This document shows positions 11,661 through 20,202 of a stretch of DNA of 64,000 nt, in pieces. The DNA is from Cellulomonas gilvus ATCC 13127 (lineage in GTDB: Bacteria; Actinomycetota; Actinomycetes; Actinomycetales; Cellulomonadaceae), in the NCBI RefSeq assembly GCF_000218545.1, contig NC_015671.1, positions 2,170,001 to 2,234,000 of the forward strand, read 5' to 3'. Every line of letters starts with the position of its first letter. The first letter of the stretch is position 1. The notes under the pieces were generated by a model. It had not been told where the DNA came from, made no database searches, and saw only the letters and a list, made by a program, of their open reading frames with translations. Both the position numbers and the translations under genes were made by a program.

Positions 11661-11715
11661 CCGGACACGCTCCCGTTTTCACCCGATCGGCGCGCGTTTC
11701 CGCAGGTCAGACGGG

Positions 11716-11731
11716 GTGGAGTGAAGTGGGG
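11716..11731 (+). promoter_or_regulatory. Plus-strand MraZ-like repeat pair 1
   Basis: GTGGAG-tgaa-GTGGGG on the plus strand, with the same 10-bp period as the mraZ operator. A close copy occurs 241 bp downstream, both upstream of moxR. Confidence 0.5.
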
Positions 11732-11837
11732 GGCCGGCGGGGCCGTCGTCCGGGTTGCCCTGGTTCGTCCCGCGCGTCGCTGCGCCGGGCGTGCCGCACA
11801 CGCCCCGGGTGCCGTGGTCCGTGCCGCAGGCCCCGCC

Positions 11838-11859
11838 GTGACCTGAAAGGCCAGGTCAC
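11838..11859. repeat. Perfect inverted repeat GTGACCTG/CAGGTCAC
   Basis: An 8-bp stem with a 6-nt loop (aaaggc). It lies one nucleotide before a second, larger perfect hairpin. Confidence 0.6.
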
Positions 11860-11860
11860 C

Positions 11861-11894
11861 GCGTCGCCGCGGCCTGGCGACCCCGCGGCGACGC
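11861..11894. repeat. Perfect 12-bp inverted repeat, possible bidirectional terminator
   Basis: GCGTCGCCGCGG and CCGCGGCGACGC with a 10-nt loop. There is no T-rich tail. Together with the previous hairpin it forms a tandem structure between two divergent operons. Confidence 0.6.
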
Positions 11895-11956
11895 CCTGTC
11901 CACCGCCGGGGGCGCCGCGACCGGGCGCCGCGCGGGCGTCGCTCGCCGGGTGCGTG

Positions 11957-11972
11957 GTGGAGCGAAGTGGGG
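11957..11972 (+). promoter_or_regulatory. Plus-strand MraZ-like repeat pair 2
   Basis: GTGGAG-cgaa-GTGGGG, nearly identical to the pair at 11716 and about 100 nt upstream of the moxR start. Confidence 0.5.
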
Positions 11973-12037
11973 GGCGCTCGACAACGGGCCGGGACGACCG
12001 GCGTGGCGATCACCCCCGGAGCCACCGGGTCGCGCCG

Positions 12038-12043
12038 TAGGCT
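12038..12043 (+). promoter_or_regulatory. Possible -10 element of the moxR operon
   Basis: TAGGCT fits the TAnnnT form and lies 27 nt before the moxR GTG, leaving room for the AAGGAGG ribosome site. There is no good -35. Confidence 0.4.
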
Positions 12044-12069
12044 CTCCCCGACCGCCGAAGGAGGCACCC

Positions 12070-13071
12070 GTGCAGCAGGCAGCACCCCCGCGCGACCAGC
12101 TCGACGAGCTCGTCGCGGTGACCGACCGGATGCGTGCGGCGATCGAGCGGGTGGTCACGGGCCGCACCGAGCTCGTCCGCACCACGCTCGCCGTCCTGCT
12201 CGCCGAGGGGCACCTGCTGCTCGAGGACGTCCCCGGGGTCGGCAAGACCACGCTCGCCAAGGCGCTCGCGCGCACGATCGACTGCAGCGTCGGACGCATC
12301 CAGTTCACGCCCGACCTGCTGCCGAGCGACCTGACCGGCGTCAACATCTACCGGGCCCAGACCAACGAGTTCGAGTTCCGGCCCGGCCCGGTGTTCGCGC
12401 ACGTCGTCATCGGCGACGAGATCAACCGCGCATCGCCGAAGACCCAGTCCGCCCTGCTCGAGTGCATGCAGGAGGCGCAGGCGACCGTCGATGGCCGCAC
12501 GTACCGCCTGCCGCGGCCGTTCTTCGTCGTCGCGACGCAGAACCCGGTCGAGATGGAGGGCACGTACCCGCTGCCCGAGGCGCAGCGCGACCGTTTCATG
12601 GCCCGGCTCACGGTGGGGTACCCGAGCATCGAGTCGGAGCTCGACATGCTCGACCTGCAGGAGTCGGCCGACCCGCTCGCGCAGCTGCAGGCGGTGACGG
12701 ACGCCGCGCAGATCGGGCGGCTGATCGACATCAGCCGCAGGCTGTATGCCGCCCCCGCGGTGAAGCGGTACGTCGTCGACCTGGTCACCGCGACGCGGCA
12801 CGACAACGGGCTGCGCCTGGGCGCCTCGCCCCGCGCCGCGATCCAGCTCCTGCGCGCCGCGAAGGGCGTCGCGGCCATGGCCGGCCGGGACCACGTGCTG
12901 CCCGACGACGTGCAGGGCCTCGCGCCCGCAGTCCTGGCGCACCGTCTGCTGCCGAGCACCGAGTCCCGGCTGGCGGGACGCAGCACCGAGGCGATCGTGT
13001 CCGACCTGGTCGCCGCCGTCCCGGTGCCCGCGACCGCCGGGGACGGCGCCGCGCGGCGGGCCTTCGGCTGA
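12070..13071 (+). CDS. MoxR-family AAA+ ATPase
   Basis: A 333-residue AAA+ ATPase of the MoxR group, which acts as a chaperone-like factor for neighbouring membrane or VWA/DUF58 proteins. Walker A is GVGKTT, Walker B is VVIGDEINRASPKTQSALLE, and FFVVATQNPVEMEGTYPLPEAQRDRF is the family sensor region. The frame opens upstream at 11950, but the GTG at 12070 has a clear AAGGAGG 6 nt away, so I use it. It is the first gene of a three-gene operon with DUF58 and transglutaminase genes, a combination seen widely in bacteria. Confidence 0.92.
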   Translation: MQQAAPPRDQLDELVAVTDRMRAAIERVVTGRTELVRTTLAVLLAEGHLLLEDVPGVGKTTLAKALARTIDCSVGRIQFTPDLLPSDLTGVNIYRAQTNEFEFRPGPVFAHVVIGDEINRASPKTQSALLECMQEAQATVDGRTYRLPRPFFVVATQNPVEMEGTYPLPEAQRDRFMARLTVGYPSIESELDMLDLQESADPLAQLQAVTDAAQIGRLIDISRRLYAAPAVKRYVVDLVTATRHDNGLRLGASPRAAIQLLRAAKGVAAMAGRDHVLPDDVQGLAPAVLAHRLLPSTESRLAGRSTEAIVSDLVAAVPVPATAGDGAARRAFG

Positions 13072-14321
13072 TGAACCTCCGACCGACGCTGCGCGGCTGG
13101 GGACTGGCAGGCGTCGGGCTCGCCCTGGTGCTGCTGGCGGTCGCGCTCGGCTCGGTCGACCTCGCGCGGATCGGTGCGGTCGGCGTGGTCCTGGTCGCCG
13201 CGAGCGCGGCCGTGGTCGCGTGGCTCGACGCGGGTCACGTCCGGCGCCCGCTCACCGTCCAGCGCCTCGTGGTGCCCAACCCGGTCCACGCGGGGCAGCG
13301 CACGGCCGTGGAGGTCCGCATCACGTCCACCGACCCGGCGGGGCGGGCACGGCTGGCGGGCCTCAGGTTCGCCGAGCAGGCCGCCACCGAGCTGTCCGCA
13401 GGACGCCCGCTGCGGGCGCGCGTGCACCGCTCCCCCGGCATCGTGGTCGTCTCCTACGGCGTGCACGCCGCACGCCGCGGACGCTGGCCGCTCGGGCCGC
13501 TCGTCGTGACGCGCACCGACCTGTTCGGGACGGTCGCGAGCACGTCCACGCTGGGCGGCCAGGCGAGCGTGACCGTGTGGCCCGCGGTGAGCACGCTGCC
13601 CGCACCGAGCGACGTGCTCGTCGGCGAGCCGGACCGCGTCGCGCTCGGTGCGCGCTCGCCGTCGACGGACGACTCGTCGCTGCGGGACTACCGCGAGGGC
13701 GACGACCTGCGCCGCGTGCACTGGCGCAGCAGCGCGCGGCGCGGCGAGCTGCTGGTCCGCTCCGACGAGCGTGCCGGGCTGCGACCCGTCTCGGTGCTGC
13801 TGGACCTGCCGCACCGCCCGGCGCACGTCGAGTGGACCGTCTCGCTCGCCGCCTCGGTCGCGCTCGCGATGCTCGACGCGGGGCACCCGGTCCGCCTGCT
13901 CGACGGCGTGCGGGGCCACGCCACGCCCACCGGGGTGCCGTTCCTGCACACGCGCAACGACGGCGCGCGCGCGGCGATCCTCGACCAGACGGTGGATCTC
14001 GAGGGGCCGCGCGGTGCGACCGAGGCCCAGGCACGCGTGATCGCGGGCGCGCACCTGCTCGAGACCACCGGCGCCGACGGCGAGATCGTCCTGGGGGTGC
14101 TGGGCCCGTTGGGCGCCGGCGCGCGCGCCGCGCTCGCGCACGTCGTCGACTCCGCACAGGGCTGGGCCATGGTGCTCAGCGACCCGCAGCACGCCGCGGG
14201 CCAGCGCGACGCGCGGCACACCGTCGACGCGCTGCGCCGCGCGGGATGGCGCGCGTGCGAGGTCACGCCCGGCGAGCCCGCGCTCGACTGCTGGCTGCGA
14301 CTGCTCGGGAGCGCACGATGA
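13071..14321 (+). CDS. DUF58 domain membrane protein
   Basis: A 416-residue protein with two N-terminal hydrophobic helices (GLALVLLAVALG and IGAVGVVLVAASAAVVAWL). A hydrophilic part follows with the DUF58 signature DDSSLRDYREGDDLRRVHWRSSARRGELLVR. DUF58 proteins are encoded next to MoxR ATPases and are thought to be their partners; the biochemical role is unknown. The ATG overlaps the moxR stop (TGATG), and the end overlaps the next gene as ATGA. Confidence 0.9.
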   Translation: MNLRPTLRGWGLAGVGLALVLLAVALGSVDLARIGAVGVVLVAASAAVVAWLDAGHVRRPLTVQRLVVPNPVHAGQRTAVEVRITSTDPAGRARLAGLRFAEQAATELSAGRPLRARVHRSPGIVVVSYGVHAARRGRWPLGPLVVTRTDLFGTVASTSTLGGQASVTVWPAVSTLPAPSDVLVGEPDRVALGARSPSTDDSSLRDYREGDDLRRVHWRSSARRGELLVRSDERAGLRPVSVLLDLPHRPAHVEWTVSLAASVALAMLDAGHPVRLLDGVRGHATPTGVPFLHTRNDGARAAILDQTVDLEGPRGATEAQARVIAGAHLLETTGADGEIVLGVLGPLGAGARAALAHVVDSAQGWAMVLSDPQHAAGQRDARHTVDALRRAGWRACEVTPGEPALDCWLRLLGSAR

Positions 14322-16648
14322 GCCCGCAGGCCGGATCGCCGCGCGGGTGGCGCGGCGCGCTCACCACGGCCCTGTGCGCGCTCGGCACCGTCGCGTCGCT
14401 GCACGCCCTCACGAACCTCCTGGGCCTCGGGCCCTGGCGCAACCCGGTGGTCCTGCTGGTCCTGGTGGTCGCGGCCGTCACCGCGGTCGTGCGCGCCGTG
14501 ACCAGGTCGGCGTGGGCGCCGAGCGTCCTCGGGCTCGTCGCGGCCGTGGCCGCCGTGCTGCTGCGGTACGGCGCACCGCCCGGGCGCGTCCAGCTGGTGC
14601 CCGACCTGAGCTCGTGGGACCGCACCTCCGCGCTGTGGGGTGAGGCGCTGCGCGTCGTCGACGTCTCGACCGTCCCCGTCGACGTCACGCGCCCGCTCGA
14701 GCTGCTGCTCGCCGCCGGTGCGCTCGCGGTCTTCCTGGCCGCGGACCTGCTCGCCGCGGGGCTCGGCATGACGGCCTGGACCGGTCTCGCGTTCGCCGCG
14801 ATGTGGACGCCGACGATCGCGCTCGGGTTCCCGGCGCGCGGCTCCGCCCTGTTCTGGACCGGCCTGGTCTACCTGCTGCTGCTCGCGCTGAGCGCCGCAC
14901 CCCAGGCCGGTACGCAGGACGACCGTGTGCGGCGCTCGGGCCTCGCGTCGGTCGCCTCGCTCGGCGTCGTCGCGGTCGCGCTCGTGGCGGGCCCGCCGCT
15001 CGCCGCGCTCCCCGGATGGAGCTCGTGGGGCCTGCCCGACCTCGGCCGCGGCGGGACCGGGGCGGTCAACCTGTCCTCCGACCTCGACGTCCGCTCGAGC
15101 CTCGGCGAGCGCAGCGGCGACACCGTGCTGCGCTACACCACCGAGGTGCTGGCGCCGTCCGACACCGGGGACGACCCGGCGCCGACGGCGAGCCCCACGA
15201 GCGCACCCAACGTGAGCGCCGCGACGATCGGCCCGCTGCGCTCGTTCACGCTGCTCCAGTTCGACGGCCGCTCGTGGCGCGCCGACGAGCCCCGCCCGAG
15301 CATCGACGCGCCGTTCGACGGCCTGCTCGCGACCGACCCCGACCTCCTCGGCCGCAGTCCCAGCACGGCACGCGGCACGCTCGCGGCCGTGCACCTCGAG
15401 GTCGGTGCGCTGCGCGACCGGGAGCTGCCGATCGCGACGTTCCCCCGCACGCTCCAGATCGACGGCCGCTGGTCGTGGGACGCCGCACGCGACTCCATCA
15501 CCGGCACGCGCCCCACGGACGCCGGCATGACGTACGACATGGTCGTCGAGATCCCCACGCTCACGTCCGACGACCTCGAGGACGCTCGCGTCGGCGACCC
15601 CGGAGACGCCCGCGCGCTCGAGGTCCCGCCGACGTCGCACGCGGCCGACATCGCCGCCCTCGCCGCCGACCTCACGGCCGAGGCCGAGACGCCGTACGAG
15701 CAGGCGATGGCCCTGCAGAGCTACCTGCGCTCGGCCGCGAACTTCACCTACGACACGCGCGTGGATCCCGCGCGGACCGACGACGCCGTGTGGGACTTCC
15801 TCGAGTCGCGCAAGGGCTACTGCGTGCAGTTCGCCACCGCGATGACGGTGATGTCCCGCTCGCTGGGCATCCCCGCCCGCGTGGGTGTCGGCTTCCTGCC
15901 CGGCCAGGTGGACGGCGACGAGTACGTGGTCACCGGGCGCCAGGCGCACGCGTGGCCCGAGCTGTACTTCGAGGGCCAGGGCTGGGTGCGCTTCGAACCG
16001 ACGCCCGCCGTGCAGACCGGGGCCCCGCCCCGGTGGAGCGACCCGTTCGCCAACGTGCCGAACGCCGGGCCGACCCAGGAGGTCGTCCCGACCGGCCGCC
16101 CCGGCGCCGTCCCGACGGGCCGCCCGAACTCCCCCACGGCCCCGGGCGAGATCGCGGAGCAGGGCACCGACTGGGTGCCCGCCGCGCTCACCTCGGCGCT
16201 CGTCCTGGCCCTGGGCGCGGTCGGGGCCACCGTGCTGGTCCGGCGCCGCGGCCGACTCCTGGCCGACCTGACCCCGGAGCAGGCGTGGGCGCGGCTGCGT
16301 CGCGTCCTGGCCCGTCACGGGGTCCGCTGGAGCAGCGCCACCACGCCACGAGCCGCGGCCGCCCTGGTCCCCGAGCGCGTCGCCGACCTGGGCGGGAGCC
16401 TGGACGCACCCGCGCTCGAGGCGCTCATCGGGCTCGCCCGTGCGGTCGAGCAGGCCCGCTACGCCCCCGAGGCCGCGAACCCGGAGCCGGGCCGGCTGGC
16501 CGCGTGGATCGACGACGTGCACCGCTCCGCGCGCCGGACGCTCGGCCGTCGCACGATCGGGCGCCCGCGTCGCGCGCGCCCCGGTCCGGCCGCCACCGGG
16601 AGCCGGCCGGACGACCGCGCGGCACGAGGGGCGAGCAGCTCGCGCTGA
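14318..16648 (+). CDS. TgpA-like membrane transglutaminase (DUF3488/transglutaminase-like/DUF4129)
   Basis: A 776-residue membrane protein. The N-terminal third has six or more hydrophobic helices (DUF3488-like), followed by a large extracytoplasmic transglutaminase-like domain, a Pro/Thr/Gly-rich linker, one more helix (about residue 625) and a cytoplasmic DUF4129-like tail. The catalytic cysteine is Cys502 in RKGYCVQFATAM, and His544 lies in RQAHAWPELYFEG. The following FEPTP carries Glu where many transglutaminases have Asp. TgpA is a periplasmic protease or transglutaminase of unknown substrate. It closes the moxR operon, close to dcw. Confidence 0.88.
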   Translation: MSPQAGSPRGWRGALTTALCALGTVASLHALTNLLGLGPWRNPVVLLVLVVAAVTAVVRAVTRSAWAPSVLGLVAAVAAVLLRYGAPPGRVQLVPDLSSWDRTSALWGEALRVVDVSTVPVDVTRPLELLLAAGALAVFLAADLLAAGLGMTAWTGLAFAAMWTPTIALGFPARGSALFWTGLVYLLLLALSAAPQAGTQDDRVRRSGLASVASLGVVAVALVAGPPLAALPGWSSWGLPDLGRGGTGAVNLSSDLDVRSSLGERSGDTVLRYTTEVLAPSDTGDDPAPTASPTSAPNVSAATIGPLRSFTLLQFDGRSWRADEPRPSIDAPFDGLLATDPDLLGRSPSTARGTLAAVHLEVGALRDRELPIATFPRTLQIDGRWSWDAARDSITGTRPTDAGMTYDMVVEIPTLTSDDLEDARVGDPGDARALEVPPTSHAADIAALAADLTAEAETPYEQAMALQSYLRSAANFTYDTRVDPARTDDAVWDFLESRKGYCVQFATAMTVMSRSLGIPARVGVGFLPGQVDGDEYVVTGRQAHAWPELYFEGQGWVRFEPTPAVQTGAPPRWSDPFANVPNAGPTQEVVPTGRPGAVPTGRPNSPTAPGEIAEQGTDWVPAALTSALVLALGAVGATVLVRRRGRLLADLTPEQAWARLRRVLARHGVRWSSATTPRAAAALVPERVADLGGSLDAPALEALIGLARAVEQARYAPEAANPEPGRLAAWIDDVHRSARRTLGRRTIGRPRRARPGPAATGSRPDDRAARGASSSR

Positions 16649-16851
16649 GCACAGCCGCACGCGCCCACCGGGCTGCGGGCTGCGCGCGTCACGCCGGTCG
16701 GGTGGCGCACCGGAAGCGGGTCGCCGAGCAGGAGTCGGCTCGAGCACACGACGGAGCCGGCGTGCCGCCACGACCGGCGACGGCGGTCAGGGAGACCGGT
16801 GCCTGCGCGTGGGCAAGGCGCGTGGGCAAGATCCGTCCGGACGTCGTGCGG

Positions 16852-17271
16852 TCAGCGGCCGTCCGAGCCGCGGCGCCGCTCCCAGCGCTCCTCGAACCGC
16901 GCCATCATGCCGGGCTTCGACGTCCGCCCCGTGGGCCGTGCGCCGCGCGGGTTCCCGGGGCGCGCCCGCACGGTGCCGTCGGCACCGACGGTGCCCTGGG
17001 GGCCCGACTCGCGGCGAGGGCTCGCGAACGCGAACGCGACCGCGGCGAACATCACGACGAAGCCGACCACGCCGAGCAGGGCCAGGTCCCCGGCGACGCC
17101 GAACACGAGCAGCAGCAGCCCGACGACGGCGCCGATGCCGGCGACGACGTAGCGTCCGACGGTGCGACGAGCGCCGCGCTGGGTCAGCGTGTTCGCAAGC
17201 CGCGGGTCGTCAGTAGCGAGCTGGCGCTCCATCTGCTCGAGGACGCGCTGCTCGTACTCGGAGAGAGGCAT
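16852..17271 (-). CDS. DUF3040 family small membrane protein
   Basis: A 139-residue protein starting MPLSEYEQRVLEQMERQL, the hallmark of DUF3040. Two adjacent hydrophobic helices (about 45-85) and a basic, Gly/Arg-rich tail follow. Function is unknown; the family is actinobacterial and often lies near dcw and mraZ. The ATG at 17271 follows GGGGGTCGGG; a longer frame up to 17307 has no support. It lies 39 nt downstream of dinB on the same strand and may be co-transcribed or have its own promoter. Confidence 0.85.
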   Translation of the reverse strand: MPLSEYEQRVLEQMERQLATDDPRLANTLTQRGARRTVGRYVVAGIGAVVGLLLLVFGVAGDLALLGVVGFVVMFAAVAFAFASPRRESGPQGTVGADGTVRARPGNPRGARPTGRTSKPGMMARFEERWERRRGSDGR

Positions 17272-17310
17272 CCCGACCCCCGGTGGTCCGTTTGATGGGC
17301 GTAACAAGGG

Positions 17311-18591
17311 TCAGGATAGATCGGCCACCTGGAAGGTGGTAGTCGAGCGGTCCCCGGTGGACACCGTGAGTGCGGCTGCCGGACGGATGGCGGCTCCGCC
17401 GAACCGGTCCCGGACCTGGTCCATGGCCCGCTCCGCCTCGCGCCGGTCGGCACGCGGGCCGTCACCTTCACCCGCGGCGTCGTCCAGCGTGAGCTGACGC
17501 ACCGCTCCGTGCGCCGGCTCCAGGCCTTCGACCCGCACGCCCACGAGGCGCACCGGCAGGCCGCGCAGTTCCACGCCCGCGAGCAACGTGCGCGCCTCCA
17601 GGTACAGCTCACGGCCCACGTCGGTCGGTGCCGCGAGGGTGCGTGATCGCGTGAGCGTCCGGAAGTCGCTCGTCCGGACCTTGACGCTCACCGTCCGGCC
17701 GACGAGCCCACGCTGACGGAGCCGGCGCGCGCAGCGGTCCGCGAGCTCGAGGGCCTTGGCCTGGACCACGCCGAGGTCGCCCTCGTCCACCGCGAACGTC
17801 TCCTCCGCGCCGATCGACTTCTCGTCACGGCCCGGCTCGACGGGCCGTGGGTCCCTCCCCCAGGCCAGGTCGTGCAGGTGGGCGCCGGCGACCTTGCCGA
17901 CGGCCCGCTGGACGGTCGCCACCTCGGTGTCGGCGAGCTCGGCCACCGTGGTGATGCCCCATCGGTGCAGCGCCGCCGCGGTCCGCTCCCCCACGCCCCA
18001 CAGCGCGCCGACGGGCAGCGCGTGCAGGTAGTCGACGGTCGCGGCGCGCGGCACCAGGAGGACGCCGTCGGGCTTGGCGTGCCCCGACGCGAGCTTTGCC
18101 ACGAACTTGGTCGACGCGATGCCCACCGAGCACGTGATGCCGTACCGCGCGCGCACCTGGGCGCGGATGTGCGCCGCGATCGCGGTGGGGGGACCCATCC
18201 GGCGCCGTGCGCCCGCCACGTCGAGGAAGGCCTCGTCGATGCTCACCTGCTCGACGAGAGCCGTGACGTCGGAGAGGACCTCCATCACGCCGACGGAGAC
18301 CTCGTGGTAGCTGCGGTGGTCGGGCGGGACCACCACCGCGTTGGGGCACAGCCGGAGGGCCGCCTGCATCGGCATGGCCGCGTGCACACCGAACGCCCTC
18401 GCCTCGTACGTCGCCGCGAGGACCACGCCACGCGCCGCCCCGCCGACGATCACGGGCCGGCCGCGCAGCTGCGGACGCCGCGCGAGCTCGACCGAGGCGA
18501 AGAACGCGTCCATGTCGACGTGCAGGATCGAGCAGCCGTCCTCGCTGGTCCCCCAGTCCCGGCGGACGTCCGGCCGCGGACCGCGGCTCAC
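17311..18591 (-). CDS. dinB: DinB, DNA polymerase IV (Y family)
   Basis: A 426-residue translesion polymerase. The catalytic motif HVDMDAFFASVELA is near residue 24 (Asp26), followed by SIDEAFLDV with the second acidic pair, and CSVGIASTKFVAKLASGHAKPDG. The C-terminal little-finger domain has VSVKVRTSDFRTLTRSRTL. The GTG at 18591 is 8 nt after the stop of the HEPN-like gene, and together they follow a LexA box, so SOS induction is expected. No beta-clamp motif was positively assigned. Confidence 0.93.
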   Translation of the reverse strand: MSRGPRPDVRRDWGTSEDGCSILHVDMDAFFASVELARRPQLRGRPVIVGGAARGVVLAATYEARAFGVHAAMPMQAALRLCPNAVVVPPDHRSYHEVSVGVMEVLSDVTALVEQVSIDEAFLDVAGARRRMGPPTAIAAHIRAQVRARYGITCSVGIASTKFVAKLASGHAKPDGVLLVPRAATVDYLHALPVGALWGVGERTAAALHRWGITTVAELADTEVATVQRAVGKVAGAHLHDLAWGRDPRPVEPGRDEKSIGAEETFAVDEGDLGVVQAKALELADRCARRLRQRGLVGRTVSVKVRTSDFRTLTRSRTLAAPTDVGRELYLEARTLLAGVELRGLPVRLVGVRVEGLEPAHGAVRQLTLDDAAGEGDGPRADRREAERAMDQVRDRFGGAAIRPAAALTVSTGDRSTTTFQVADLS

Positions 18592-18598
18592 GGCGTGC

Positions 18599-19048
18599 TC
18601 ACGAGGCACGCACCGCGAGCATGCGGGGAGCGCCCGCACGCGCGGCCGAGCGGGCCTGTTCCAGTGCGGCGTCCTCCGCGGCGATGAGCGTCCGTGCGGC
18701 GTCGACGAGGTCCTCGGCGCGGCACAGCGTGCGCTCGGCCTGGTCCTCGTCCACGCGGTCGAACCGGCCGGCGTCCACCGCCGAGCGCAGCGGCGCGCCC
18801 TCCGCGAACGACGACGCGAGGTCCGCGAGCTCGGGTGCCACGTCCGCGAGCATGCCCCACACCGTGCGCGGCGCACCGCGCCGCGCCGGGGCTCCGCGCC
18901 GCGCGACCACGGCCGCACCCGCGCGCAGGCCCGCCAGGTGGGCGTGGCTGAACCGCTCCCACGGCTCCGAGGAGAACTGCGCAGCGAGCAGCTCGGCATC
19001 GGCACGTGCCAGCAGCTCCTGCGGGTGACCCGTCGTCCGGACCGCCAT
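18599..19048 (-). CDS. SAV_6107-type HEPN-like helical protein
   Basis: A 149-residue, largely helical and acidic/basic protein (RADAELLAAQ, SHAHLAGLRAGAAVVA, ELADLASSFAEGA). It resembles the actinobacterial SAV_6107 HEPN-like family that often precedes dinB; family recognition is from memory of this pattern. HEPN domains are often RNases, but I see no clear R-x4-6-H catalytic motif. ATG 19048 follows GGGAGGTGG. It is the first gene of the SOS-controlled operon with dinB. Confidence 0.75.
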   Translation of the reverse strand: MAVRTTGHPQELLARADAELLAAQFSSEPWERFSHAHLAGLRAGAAVVARRGAPARRGAPRTVWGMLADVAPELADLASSFAEGAPLRSAVDAGRFDRVDEDQAERTLCRAEDLVDAARTLIAAEDAALEQARSAARAGAPRMLAVRAS

Positions 19049-19067
19049 CTCGACCACCTCCCTGTCC

Positions 19068-19096
19068 AGTATCGAACGCGTGTTCGATCCCGTCAA
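19068..19096 (-). promoter_or_regulatory. Promoter of HEPN-dinB with embedded LexA box
   Basis: On the minus strand TTGACG (19091-19096), a 17-nt spacer and GATACT (19068-19073) form a near-consensus promoter. The spacer carries CGAAC-ACGC-GTTCG (19073-19086), a perfect actinobacterial LexA box, so LexA would occlude RNA polymerase directly. Confidence 0.85.
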
Positions 19097-19178
19097 CCCG
19101 TCGGCCGCGCCCCGCACTACAGTGGGCGGCACCGCCGCACGCCTGCCCGCCCTGACCCGAAGCCGAGGCCCCGAGACC

Positions 19179-20129
19179 ATGCCCCCCGACCGGTCAGCGG
19201 GCCGACGACGTGCAGGCTCCCACCGACCACCCACAGGCACCGGCCCCACCGGGCGCGCGGCGGGGCGGTCCGGGTCCGGCGCGGCGGCCGACCTGCGCGC
19301 CGCGTGGCCGCACGGACCCGTGGAGGTGCCCACGGGGACGGTCGAGCTCGTGCCCGACCCCGATCACGCGGCCGGCGTCACGCTCCTGGTCAACGGCGTG
19401 CCCAGCTCCTACGTCGACCTGGACGACCCCGGGGTCCTCGCGTTCGAGTACATGCAGCAGATGGCGCTCGTGATCGACACGCTGCGGCCCGGCACGCCGC
19501 TCGACGTCGTGCACCTGGGTGCGGGCGGGTGCGCGCTCGCACGCGCGCTCGACGTCCTGCGGCCCGGCTCACGGCAGCTGGCGGTCGAGCTCGACACGCG
19601 GCTGCCGGAGCTGGCCCGGCTGTGGTTCGGCCTGCCACGCGCGCCCGCGCTGCGCATCCGTGCGGGCGACGCGCGTGCCGAGCTCGAGCGGCTCGGCACG
19701 GCCACGACGGACGTCGTCGTGCGTGACGTGTTCGCGGGCGACCGCACCCCCGCGCATCTCACGACGATCGAGGCGGCCCGTGCGGCGGCTCGCGTGCTGC
19801 GCCCCGGCGGCGTGTACCTGGTCAACTGCGCGGACCGGCCGCCGCTCGCGCTCGCGCGCAGCGAGGCGGCCACCCTCGGCCGGGTCTTCGCCGACGTCGT
19901 CGTGATCGCCGAGCCGGCGCTCCTGCGCGGGCGCGGCTACGGCAACCTGGTGCTCGCGGCGACCGACGACCCCGCGCTGCTCGCGGTCGCGGGTCTCGCA
20001 CGCGCCGTGCGCACGCTGCCGGCACCTGCGCGTCTGCTGCGCGGCGAGGAGGTCGCGGCGTTCGCGGCGGGTGCGCCCGTGCTGCACGACCCCGTCACCG
20101 GGGACGGCACGCGCGACGCGGCGCCCTGA
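19179..20129 (+). CDS. Spermidine-synthase-like SAM-binding protein
   Basis: A 316-residue protein with a class I methyltransferase/aminopropyltransferase fold. Visible motifs are a SAM-binding loop VVHLGAGGCALARALDVL, an acidic strand-end QLAVELDTRLPEL, IRAGDARAEL, and VVVRDVFAGDRTPAHLTT. Such proteins are annotated as spermidine synthase-like without proof of polyamine synthesis. The frame opens at 19080, inside the LexA/promoter zone of the divergent gene, so ATG 19179 is preferred; a TACAGT hexamer at 19118-19123 could be its -10. Confidence 0.75.
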   Translation: MPPDRSAGRRRAGSHRPPTGTGPTGRAAGRSGSGAAADLRAAWPHGPVEVPTGTVELVPDPDHAAGVTLLVNGVPSSYVDLDDPGVLAFEYMQQMALVIDTLRPGTPLDVVHLGAGGCALARALDVLRPGSRQLAVELDTRLPELARLWFGLPRAPALRIRAGDARAELERLGTATTDVVVRDVFAGDRTPAHLTTIEAARAAARVLRPGGVYLVNCADRPPLALARSEAATLGRVFADVVVIAEPALLRGRGYGNLVLAATDDPALLAVAGLARAVRTLPAPARLLRGEEVAAFAAGAPVLHDPVTGDGTRDAAP

Positions 20130-20144
20130 CCCGTCCCGACGCAC

Positions 20145-20183
20145 GGCAGGAGGGGCACCCCCCGCGGGGGCGCCCCTCCTGCC
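20145..20183. terminator. Bidirectional terminator between spermidine-synthase-like gene and cspA
   Basis: GGCAGGAGGGGC pairs perfectly with GCCCCTCCTGCC, with CCCCCGCGGGGG inside the loop adding more pairing. It lies between convergent stops. Confidence 0.85.
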
Positions 20184-20202
20184 GACGACGCCATGCGGGC
20201 GA

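Larger units (their letters stand above)
11483..12069. promoter_or_regulatory. 587-nt divergent regulatory region between mraZ and moxR
   Basis: No convincing gene lies here; open frames are compositional. From left to right it holds the mraZ leader, the mraZ promoter with its GTGGAG repeats (11609-11660), a plus-strand GTGGAG/GTGGGG pair (11716-11731), two perfect hairpins (11838-11859, 11861-11894), a second pair (11957-11972), and a TAGGCT -10-like hexamer (12038-12043) before moxR. Confidence 0.7.

Noticed and set aside
11950..12069. N-terminal extension of MoxR from ATG 11950
   Set aside because: It runs through the repeat pair, has no ribosome site and no homology, while GTG 12070 has AAGGAGG.
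16649..16851. Gene between the transglutaminase and DUF3040 genes
   Set aside because: No frame with a start, ribosome site or recognisable protein; I see nothing specific here.
19080..19178. ATG 19080 as start of the spermidine-synthase-like gene
   Set aside because: It lies within the LexA box of the divergent operon and upstream of the likely TACAGT -10.
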